From the NCBI GenBank assembly GCA_029237695.1, contig CM055279.1, positions 24,555,919 to 24,619,918 of the forward strand: a stretch of DNA of 64,000 nucleotides, read 5' to 3'. This DNA is from Conchocele bisecta (lineage: Eukaryota > Mollusca > Bivalvia > Lucinida > Thyasiridae). The notes beneath the pieces were generated by a model. The model was not told where the DNA came from, did not search any database, and was given only the letters and a program-made list of their open reading frames with translations. This document shows, one piece after another, positions 55,835 to 63,675 of this stretch (position 1 is its first letter; each line of letters begins with the position of its first letter). The translations under genes and the position numbers were made by a program.

Positions 55835-56283
55835 CAAACGTACAGCGCGTGCTGTTTCATCATGGCTGTATACATTGGTCATTCCGGCGTCAAGCCAAAA
55901 CCTACGTATTGCATGCGTCTCATGGCCTTACTAGAACGTGCCATTACTCACCAGACCAGTTCACAACGGTCGCACTGAAATGTTGAAATTGATGAGGAGC
56001 ATGGGGCAGCTGCATCACGCGACGTGTTCTGCGGCCTCGGCCCCGGAATATGTATGTGTAAATCAGCTGTTTGAATTAAACGGGTTATCAAAGTACCGAA
56101 AGTACTGGATGTATGCTCAACGTACACGATATTTCCGACGGCAGTGCAACAATAACGTTTGACCATGTACATCCGTGGGTAAAAGTTTACCGTGACGCTC
56201 GGGAACTGTTTGATCCCGCGGCCTACGGTATTTAGGTTCCCAACAGTTCCCTGGTGCAAACGTTTACCCACGGCTGGACATAG
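55835..56283. mobile_element. Inverted-repeat element family F copy 3
   Basis: CAGCGCGTGCTGTTTCATCA..GGTCATTCCGG at left, GCGGCCTCGGCCCCGGAAT centre, then an inverted pair GGGTAAAAGTTTACCGTGAC / CTGGTGCAAACGTTTACCC at right. Related to 18372-18740. Confidence 0.6.
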
Positions 56284-56303
56284 TCGAATCTTATATGTCT
56301 CAC

Positions 56304-56420
56304 CTTCGCCTGGAGGTTATCACATCCCCGGGTGTCTGTGACCTCGATCTTTAATACGGCCTCGCCAAAGTCAAGGTCTTGTAGAAGATCAGCTGACACA
56401 TCTTCCACGGTTCCATACAT
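56304..56420 (-). CDS. chrd: Chordin exon 6: end of the last CHRD repeat
   Basis: Acceptor ATATGATTCTAG, donor GCGAAG/GTGAGA. The 117-bp exon is 39 codons in phase 0. It encodes MYGTVEDVSADLLQDLDFG then EAVLKIEVTDTRGCDNLQAK. The pattern Y/L-G-x-V, L-x-x-L-x-x-G-x-A-x-x-x-I and the closing L-x-A/G-K-V fit a CHRD repeat. Joins to exon 7 without a gap in frame. Confidence 0.87.
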
Positions 56421-56528
56421 CTAGAATCATATTTTATTGATCTGGTTCTTTGGGAATCGTGTTCTCTGTTGTACTTACAATGTTATACATGTGACGTGGT
56501 ACATGGTGTAAGTATACGAATACAATGT

Positions 56529-56752
56529 ATTATCCCGTCAACACAGTGCGTATCTGCCGTGAAACACGGTGCCGTGAAACGTTTTCGATATCCTGTCAAT
56601 ACCACCTAATCGCTGCGAATGAATACGTGCGGTGTCTGGGGTTATATTTTTGCATTTTACAGCCATTTGTAGGTAGAGCCTCGCCCATCCCGTTTCCTGA
56701 GCCTTGCCAGATATATTTTCCCATTCACGGCACTAACCTACTAGTATCTATA
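56529..56752 (-). mobile_element. Family B copy 9, rearranged
   Basis: TATCCCGTCAACACAGTGCG at the left and CATTCACGGCACTAACCTAC at the right. The first hairpin arm is deleted, and an extra block (TCGCTGCGAATGAATACG) resembles the insert in copy 10. Confidence 0.75.
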
Positions 56753-57016
56753 TAGTGACTGAGGGTCAATAAGGAACAATGCAACTTAAAGCACCGATAA
56801 CTACTGATCGTCTCACGATCTTCAGTGTTATCAGTATGTTATACTACTCATTTCATGATTCGTGTAATAGTCAAACTATCACGAGATGGTCATCACCATT
56901 TATACAGTAAATGTTCAATATTTACAAACCCTGTAACTGTATATGAGCAGTCTGCTCACGGTTTGTCATTGTTAACAACATAGTGAAAACAATCACTGTA
57001 ACAAGCAATGATATAT
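56753..57016. other. Intron 5, unassigned
   Basis: No family recognised. GATCGTCTCACGATC and TATCACGAGATGG are minor inverted words. Confidence 0.4.
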
Positions 57017-57022
57017 AGTGTG

Positions 57023-57521
57023 TACGGAGCCCCGCAGGGGACTTATAATTAATTTTTTTATTAATTCGTTCCCACGAAATAACTATTCGTTCCCATTAAA
57101 TAACAATTCGTTTCCTCAATTTAACATTTAACAATTCGTTTCTACGAATTAACAATTCGTTCCCACGAATAAACAATTCGTTCCCTCGGTTTAACAATTC
57201 GTTCCCACGATATAACGAACGTGGGAACGAATTGTTAATTCGTGGGAACGAATTATTATATCGTGGGAACTAATTGTTAATTCGAGGGAACGAATTGTTA
57301 AATTGATGGAACGAATTATCACTTCGTGGGAACGAATCGTTAATTCGAGGGAACGAATTGTTATATCGTGGGAATGAATTGTTAATTCGAGAGAACGAAT
57401 TGTTATTTCGTGGGAACTAGTTGTTATATCGTGGGAATGAGTTGTTAATTCGAGAGAACGAATTGTTATTTCGTGGGAACGAATTAATAACAAGAAATCC
57501 ATGTCCACTGCGGGCTCCGTA
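57023..57521. mobile_element. K element copy 3, complete, 6-bp duplication
   Basis: TACGGAGCCCCGCAGGGGAC to CCACTGCGGGCTCCGTA, with target duplication AGTGTG at 57017-57022 and 57522-57527. About seven 21-bp units (AACAATTCGTTCCC) run to about 57212, then about thirteen reversed units to 57489. The long minus ORF runs from chordin exon 5 through the donor into this array. Confidence 0.92.
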
Positions 57522-57563
57522 AGTGTGTGATACAAAAACAGACAGATATAAATGGCTACTAAC

Positions 57564-57793
57564 ATCCCGAATTTGAACATCTGTGGAATTAACGTCGTAT
57601 AATATCGGATAGTCGTAACCGGATGTGCTGGCGTGCAGCGTCGCCTCAAAGTTGTACTTCGTAGGCGGCCATGTAAATATGTCCACGGAAGCGGAAGTCG
57701 TAATGTAGTAATTCAGTGCGCATGCGCGATCAATTTGCAGCCATGCGTAAAAGTCGACGTCGCAGTCGTTGGACGTCAGATACACTGGAATAT
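57564..57793 (-). CDS. chrd: Chordin exon 5: CHRD repeat
   Basis: Acceptor TTTATATTTTCAG, donor GAT/GTTAGT. The 230-bp exon completes the codon opened by exon 4 and ends at a codon boundary. It encodes VYLTSNDCDVDFYAWLQID, RACALNYYITTSASVDIFT, WPPTKYNFEATLH and YDYPILYDVNSTDVQIRD. The L-x-Y-x-I and E-A-x-L-H spacing is typical of a CHRD repeat. K3 begins 36 bp into the intron, and the open frame runs through the donor into it. Confidence 0.9.
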
Positions 57794-57969
57794 CTGAAAA
57801 TATAAATAAACTACATTATTGCTTTGGTTAATTCGACCTATTGCTTAATTGATAATTGATTGAACGGTTGATTTATGATAAAGTGGCCAGCTAGTTTGAA
57901 GTGCGCGTTTTATTTTGGTATGTGTTCATGTATGATTCGGGTCTATGCATCGATTACACTACGTTTGAT

Positions 57970-58193
57970 AACTTGGAAAAGTCGCGGGTATACAGGGATT
58001 CCGCTGGGGGAAAATAAAAAAATCGCCACTTCAAAAATTGTAATTTTTTATCGCCAATTGTTTATTTTTATCGCCAATTGCGAAAGTGGCGATCGCCAGC
58101 GGAATCCCTGGGTATAAACTTGGAAAAGTCGCGGGAATACTGGACGAAGGCCCGAAGGCCTCGTCCAGTATTCCCGCGACTTTTCCAAGTTTG
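57970..58193 (+). mobile_element. Family E hairpin fragment (copy 6), split by N2
   Basis: AACTTGGAAAAGTCGCGGG occurs on both sides of N2, then GGCCCGAAGGCCTCGTCCAG and the second arm. The second module is missing. Confidence 0.8.
57993..58110. mobile_element. Foldback MITE family N copy 2, 6-bp duplication
   Basis: CAGGGATTCCGCTGGGGG to CCAGCGGAATCCCTG, with target duplication GGTATA at 57987-57992 and 58111-58116. Confidence 0.9.
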
Positions 58194-58369
58194 TTTGCCT
58201 ATTCTACAGATTTGTCTGTGACGCAGTGTACTATTATTAGTAGAATAAGTTCCTTAAATGAGTGTAAATAAATATCAAACTGGCATGATGGGAAATCTAA
58301 TTGCAATACATGTAGATGATGTCAAGCTTGCGCAACATCACGAATGTTAAATCAACGGCATTGATTTTC

Positions 58370-59384
58370 TATGGAACGCCAAATCTACATAAACTCAAAT
58401 ATATATTGCTAGCAACAAATATTTGGAGCTAGCAATAAATATTTGGAGAGCTCTCGAAATCAATTAATGATATCTCGAAATCAATTAATGATATCTCGAA
58501 ATCATTTGGAGAGCTCTCGAAATCATTTGGAGCGAGCAATATAACATTTGATTTGCAGAGCTCTCTAAATCATTTGGAGAGCTCTCGAAATCAATTAATG
58601 ATATCTCGAAATCATTTAAAGAGCTCTCGAAATCATTTGGAGAGCTCTCGAAATCAATTAATGATATCTCGAAATCATTTAGAGAGCTCTCGAAATCATT
58701 TGTAGCGAGCATTATATAACTTGATTTCGAGAGCTCTCCAAATCAAAGCTATATAATGCTCGCTACAAATGATTTCGAGAGCTCTCTAAATGATTTCGAG
58801 ATATCATTAATTGATTTCGAGAGCTCTCCAAATGATTTCGAGAGCTCTCCAAATCATTTAGAGATAGCTCCAAATCATTTAGAGAGCTCTCCAAATCAAG
58901 TTATATAATGCTCGCTACAAATGATTTCGAGAGCTCTCTAAATGATTTCGAGATATCATTAATTGATTTCGAGAGCTCTCCAAATGATTTCGAGAGCTCT
59001 CCAAATCATTTAGAGATAGCTCCAAATGATTTCGAGAGGTCTCCAAATGATTTAGAGATAGCTCCAAATGATTTAGAGAGCTCTCCAAATCAAAGTTATA
59101 TAATGCTCGCTACAAATGATTTCGAGAGCTCTTTAAATGATTTCGAGATATCATTAATTGATTTCGAGAGCTCTCCAAATGATTTCGAGAGCTCTCCAAA
59201 TCAAATGTTATATAATGCTCGCTCCAAATGATTTCGAGAGCTCTCCAAATGATTTCGAGATATCATTAATTGATTTCGAGAGCTCTGCAAATGATTTCGA
59301 GAGCTCTCCAAATATTTATTGCTAGCTCCAAATATTTGTTGCTAGCAATATATATTTGAGTTTATGTAGATTTGGCGTTCCATA
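58370..59384. mobile_element. L element copy 2, 1015 bp, strand-switching 21-bp array
   Basis: TATGGAACGCCAAATCTAC to GTAGATTTGGCGTTCCATA, with target duplication ATTTTC at 58364-58369 and 59385-59390. The core is 21-bp units around GATTTCGAGAGCTCTCC. The orientation reverses at about 58722-58745. A longer-period marker, TATAATGCTCGCTACAAATG, recurs at about 58750, 58908, 59101 and 59214. DFESSPN-type ORFs are artefacts. Confidence 0.93.
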
Positions 59385-59402
59385 ATTTTCAGCCATACGC
59401 AC

Positions 59403-59553
59403 CGGTGAATATGTCAATGGCTTGCATATACGGCACGGCCAACAATTCTGCATATACAACGTCACGTGATCGTGTTTCCATAGCAACTCTGATTTGTCCA
59501 TCCTGTAGAGCTACCACGTCTATTGCGCGTAGTTTCGTATGCATGCCAATAGC
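59403..59553 (-). CDS. chrd: Chordin exon 4: CHRD repeat
   Basis: Acceptor TACATATTTCCAG, donor ACCG/GTGCGT. The 151-bp exon starts at a codon boundary and ends one base into a codon, which exon 5 completes. It encodes AIGMHTKLRAIDVVALQDG, QIRVAMETRSRDVVYAELL and AVPYMQAIDIFT. No cysteine; alternating hydrophobic strands as in CHRD repeats. L2 ends 19 bp into the intron. Confidence 0.88.
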
Positions 59554-59652
59554 CTGGAAATATGTAAGAAAATCTGCCTAAGATCATCAGTATGTGGGTA
59601 AAGAATTCACGAATCATTAACAGTTTCTACATATTCGCCACAAAAAGCCCTT

Positions 59653-59901
59653 TTAAGCATTTGAACCCGGAAGTCCGCTATAGCGGTTTAAGCAAACAGT
59701 GCCGATCCAGATGAGCCGGCTCGTAACGAGCCGTCTAATCAGGATCTGCACTTTTGTAAAAGTAATTTTCATATTTTTGAGAACTAAAATACCTTCTTTT
59801 CATAAATGAACTAGTATGAAAATCATTTTGTGACGATTGGATTGGTTGCAAAATATACATATCAAAATCCATTCTAGTTACTTAGGGGTGAAAAGGGTTA
59901 A
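59653..59901 (+). mobile_element. piggyBac-like MITE family Q copy 4
   Basis: TTAA at 59653-59656 and 59898-59901. Palindrome GAGCCGGCTCGTAACGAGCC. The left end has mutated to GCATTTGAACCC. Bases 59902-60176 unassigned. Confidence 0.8.
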
Positions 59902-60176
59902 CTCATAGACAATGAAATGACAAGACGAAATCACGAAATTCATGGTAATAGCCGAACGAGAAAATCAGAAGATATATATCGCAAGTACAATATTCTCATA
60001 ATCCACGACCGTGACACAAACGCCAGCTTAAGATCAGCTGCATCGAAACTGAATGTAAATACAACGCATTTAGTACCAACAAATGGCACAGTGCGAAGAC
60101 CTGCCAATCAAATGTGTGACAAACGGTCGGAGGCATCCAGTACTCACCATCTCAAACGCTGCCATTTTTTAAATGT

Positions 60177-60727
60177 ATACTGTCTGTTTCACGAAAGCTG
60201 CCCAAATTTTACGGCTATATAGACAATTCAAAAACAATATTTTTTTCGATAATATTAAATTAAAGGAAAATTTAAGAATGAGCCTTCTTTTTATTTCGTG
60301 AAATTTGGTCAAATATTGATTTTATTGCGAAAACAAAATTTCCCCATGTTAAATCCCCATAGACATCTTCACGGAGTAACATGGGGAAATTTTTTTGAAT
60401 TTTAGAAATACTGGACCGATTTTTAAAATTTAACTTTTGTTTTCTCAGTTAGATCATATCCAAGCTATCTAGTCAGGTTTCAGAGTCAATTTCCAAAATT
60501 TTTCGTTTTTTGACTCCTCCCACACTTCCTTACCACTTTTCCCCCATGTTAAATTCTCATAGACAAATCAATTTTTCGTAATAAAACCAATATTTGACCG
60601 AATTTCACGAAATAAAAAGAAGGCTCATTCTTAAATTTTCCTTTAATTTAATACAATCGAAAAAAATATTGTTTTTGAATTGTTTATATGGACGTAAAAT
60701 TTGGGCAGCTTTCGTGAAACAGACTAT
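60177..60727. mobile_element. Long-TIR foldback element, family Z copy 2
   Basis: ATACTGTCTGTTTCACG to CGTGAAACAGACTATA. The arms AATTTAAGAATGAGCCTTC and GAAGGCTCATTCTTAAATT are inverted. Copy of 589-1100. Confidence 0.8.
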
Positions 60728-60835
60728 AAGTCCGCAGACCTTTGGATGGTTTAATATTATACTAAAGGGCTACTGGCTCATACATTTTAGAAATGTGGTT
60801 CGTACGTTTAACTGATTTAATGGCATTTACTGATA

Positions 60836-61166
60836 TAGAGAATAGTAGGTTAGTGCCGTGAATGGGAAAAAATATCTTGCAAGGCCTAGGAAACGGGATG
60901 GGCGAGGCTCTGACGTTTCCGTGCCGCGCCAGATACTTTCCCCATTCACGACACTAACCTACTATTCTATTTATCCCATCAACACATATACATAGCTTTA
61001 AACTGCAAAACAAATAACCCCAGCCGTATCCTCTAAATCGGAGAATCGACAAGCATGACAACCACACATATTCATACGCAATGATTAGGTCGTATTGACC
61101 GGATATCAAAAATGTTTCACGGCAGCGTGTTTCACGGTACATACACACTGTGTCGACGGGATAAAT
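60836..61166 (+). mobile_element. Bipartite foldback family B copy 10 with extra insert
   Basis: The module 1 hairpin (shortened loop) is followed by module 2, TTATCCCATCAACACAT to GTGTCGACGGGATAA. Module 2 holds an extra ~90-bp block (CCAGCCGTATCCTCTAAATC ...). Confidence 0.8.
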
Positions 61167-61683
61167 TGTTTTATACGAAACCATTGCTCCATGTAGCATA
61201 ATAAAGGGGGTTGAATAAATGTTGTTTATATCTGAAGTAACCTAATATACCTGAAGTAACCTAATATACCTAATGCCGTTTTTGCTTTTATTTTTTCACC
61301 TTTGACCTCTAACAGTGGCCTCTGATTGGTCAGTCTCAACAGCAAATTCAAGATGGCCGCGAATTTTAAAATCGAAATCGCTGTCGGTTCAGCTGAATTT
61401 TGTCCATTTTCACAGTATATGCGATGTAACCAACGACATGGATATGTCCATTATGATTGTAATGCTTATTATGACAACTGTGTAGTCTAAAACCAGCCAT
61501 TATTGAAGGTCATCGTAAATAAATCGGAAATTTAATCAGATACAATACCGAATCTACCTAGCGTGGACTCCGCCATTTTGCTTTGAATGACGTCGTTAGA
61601 TTTGTGACATATGGCGAGGGAATGACATCAAAAGATGACGTCACGCACGTTCAACAATTAAGTTTGGTATGCGGTATAAATTA
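61167..61683. other. Intron 3, unassigned
   Basis: A 20-bp block (CTGAAGTAACCTAATATAC) is repeated twice at about 61231-61270. CAAGATGGCCGC at 61352 is YY1-like. No family recognised. Confidence 0.4.
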
Positions 61684-61829
61684 AATACATGGTTAGTGCC
61701 GTCGAATATAAAATATATTCGATTTCGCCCCAACAACTTTATAGGGGCTCGCTAAAGCTCGCCCAAATAAAGCTGTATAATGCTCAACCGAATATATTTT
61801 ATATTCGACGGCATTAACCATGTATTGAC
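61684..61829. mobile_element. 146-bp palindrome sharing a B-like word
   Basis: ATACATGGTTAGTGCCGTCG to CGACGGCATTAACCATGTAT, with inner GCTCGCTAAAGCTCGC. GGTTAGTGCCGT is also the start of the family B hairpin. Confidence 0.75.
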
Positions 61830-61964
61830 TATATGTACTGCAATTGATTATGTGACACTGTGTCAGTATGTTGAAATTGGCAAATACCTCATCGGAGTTT
61901 TATGTAAGCTTACTAGCATATCACCGCTCCAACATATTGGCAAATCATTCTCAATCACACCCAC

Positions 61965-62096
61965 CTGTCCTGTATTTGACGTCATATCATGTTGATACGC
62001 ATGTGTAAGTGTTGCCATCGTCTTCCAGCGTTCCAGCCTAGGCATGTATCTCTCCAGAGTCAATCTAGTCACCGAAGTGACGTTATTCAGCATTGC
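61965..62096 (-). CDS. chrd: Chordin exon 3: CHRD repe​at segment
   Basis: Acceptor GTTATCGTTGCTAG, donor GGACAG/GTGGGT. The 132-bp exon is 44 codons with phase 0 at both ends. It encodes AMLNNVTSVTRLTLERYM, PRLERWKTMATLTHAYQHD and MTSNTGQ. N-glycosylation-type NVT is visible. It follows QLHENGTLHYK of exon 2 as expected within a CHRD repeat. The frame also runs on into the intron. Confidence 0.85.
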
Positions 62097-62199
62097 CTAG
62101 CAACGATAACAAACATGGCCGAATTTACAGTAATTATGGTAATGAATTGAAAGTTAGAATAGTATACATGTGTCGATGGCCGTGCATTATTGTAACATG

Positions 62200-62453
62200 C
62201 ATGGGCGGATTCAGGGGGGGGGCGGACCCGGCCCCCCCTAAAATTCGCCCAGTAAAGATTGTTTACAAGTTACAAGGCATGTTTCATGCCAAGTGCCATG
62301 TATTCCATGCATTTTTCTGCTCCGCTCCGCTCGGTCGACTATTTTGTAATACTTGACTATATTATCGAACGAGCTTAGCTCGTTCGATAATATAGTCAAG
62401 TATTGCAAAATAGTTACGCCCCACCCTAACCCGAAATCCTGGATCCGTGCCTG
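62200..62453 (+). mobile_element. hAT-like MITE family J copy 4, 5-bp duplication
   Basis: CATGGGCGGATTCAGG to CTGGATCCGTGCCTG, with target duplication ACATG at 62195-62199 and 62454-62458. The palindrome TATTATCGAACGAGC is at 62350-62405. Confidence 0.9.
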
Positions 62454-62811
62454 ACATGATATGCTTATCCCGTACACTAGTATGTACAATTTTGTACAAT
62501 GCATTTTGAATATTACGTGTCATTGTAGCGCAAGACAAACTAATGTGGATCGTTTGGATTTAGTCCCAGGCAAAACAAACACACACCGTCATACATTTTA
62601 AAATCTCATCAGACATTTTGAGACGACCCCCAAAATCACTCGCATATAATCGTTGCTTGCGAATATAGTCACCCCTTACAGGTGGACATGTTTGCCCACC
62701 CCTCGCGCGGACAAATTTGCACATTTCAGCTTCCAGCATGTATAAACAAAAGTGATAAACCACTTACAATATCCAAATGACTCCAAAATAAAAAAGTAGT
62801 TCGGTACTCAC
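62454..62811. other. Intron 2, unassigned
   Basis: No repeat family recognised. The minus ORF here lacks splice context. Confidence 0.4.
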
Positions 62812-62909
62812 CTTATAATGAAGTGTACCATTTTCGTGAAGTTGGACAGCAATAAAGCCCCGCCCTTTATCGTTGTTGCTTCTTCCCGCCTTTATTATGC
62901 CCAGTCGAC
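62812..62909 (-). CDS. chrd: Chordin exon 2: CHRD repeat core
   Basis: Acceptor CATTTGTGTCGTAG, donor TATAAG/GTGAGT. The 98-bp exon completes the codon opened by exon 1 and ends at a codon boundary. It encodes RLGIIKAGRSNNDKGRGF then IAVQLHENGTLHYK. The G-F-x-A-x-Q-L-H-E-N-G-x-L-H-Y segment is the most recognisable CHRD-type sequence in the window. Confidence 0.9.
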
Positions 62910-63123
62910 CTACGACACAAATGGGCCGCGTTTATATACATATATATATATTTGCTTTCGTGTTTACATCAATTTGATATATTGGTAGTCTTGTACATTC
63001 ACTCAGTAAAGTGAGAGTGATTGATTGATCGTGGTTTTACGTCCGTTCAATAGCAATGTCAGACACAGACGGACAGTAACGATATAATCTAAGTAATTGA
63101 AAATGGATAACATTCAAGTTTAC

Positions 63124-63262
63124 TTTTGCAGGTAAGTCGCGGCGCGAGTGTTCCCAGGATTGTCTCCCCTGATCTGGCGGTCACGCGCAGTTTGAGGCGC
63201 CCTCTTGCCATACGTTTGGACATCCGGTTGTCGAACTTCAGTTTCCCGACTAGCTTATTGGC
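63124..63262 (-). CDS. chrd: Chordin exon 1 of this window: CHRD repeat
   Basis: Acceptor TATGTATTTAAACAG, donor CAAAA/GTAAAC. The 139-bp exon starts at a codon boundary and ends one base into a codon. It encodes ANKLVGKLKFDNRMSKRM, ARGRLKLRVTARSGETILG and TLAPRLTCK. L-x-G-K-L is a typical CHRD end, so this exon joins two repeats. Earlier exons, including CR1 and the signal peptide, must lie beyond the window. On the opposite strand the same bases contain a perfect donor-like GCAGGTAAGT, probably by chance. Confidence 0.85.
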
Positions 63263-63310
63263 CTGTTTAAATACATAAATATCACACATACCTACGATCC
63301 GGGTGTAATG

Positions 63311-63594
63311 TATGGAGCCCCGCAAGGGACGTAGAATTCGTTTTTTTTTATTAATTCGTTCCCACGAAATAACAATTCGTTCCCTCAATTTAACAATTCG
63401 TTGAACGAATTGTTGATTCGTGGGATCGAATTGTTAAATTCAGGGAACGAATTTTCATTTCGCGGGAACGAATTGTGAATTCGAGGGAACGAATTGTTAA
63501 TTCGAGGGAACGAATTGTTAAATCGAGGGAACGAATTGTTATTTCGTGGGAACGAATTAATAGAAAAAATCCATGTCCACTGCGGGCCTCCGTA
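63311..63594. mobile_element. K element copy 4, complete, 6-bp duplication
   Basis: TATGGAGCCCCGCAAGGGAC to CCACTGCGGGCCTCCGTA, with target duplication GTAATG at 63305-63310 and 63595-63600. Only two to three forward units, then about seven reversed. Confidence 0.92.
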
Positions 63595-63664
63595 GTAATG
63601 AACATAACGTGTACGTTATTTTCGTGGCCAGTAAATATTATTCCATTCCATTGCACGGAGTTAC
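63595..63664 (-). CDS. chrd: Possible chordin exon interrupted by K4
   Basis: After a TTACTTTTGGACAG acceptor-like site the minus frame reads NSVQWNGIIFTGHENNVHV and MFIT up to the K4 insertion. The W-x-G-I ... V-x-V-x-F-I-T pattern fits a CHRD repeat that would continue with ANKLVGKL of exon 1. If K4 and one GTAATG are removed, the frame reaches TAG directly before a good GTATGT donor. Either the true donor is earlier (AAC/GTACAC keeps phase 0), or the exon is broken, or this is a chance match. Confidence 0.35.
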
Positions 63665-63675
63665 TGTCCAAAAGT

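Noticed and set aside
57058..57489. CRISPR-like array (regular short repeats)
   Set aside because: Units are directly contiguous with no unique spacers, reverse strand midway, and are bounded by TIRs and a target duplication in a eukaryotic intron.
58485..59231. Repeat proteins encoded by the L array (DFESSPN units)
   Set aside because: The 21-bp unit length keeps any frame open; mirror ORFs appear on both strands; no start context, splice sites or conservation.
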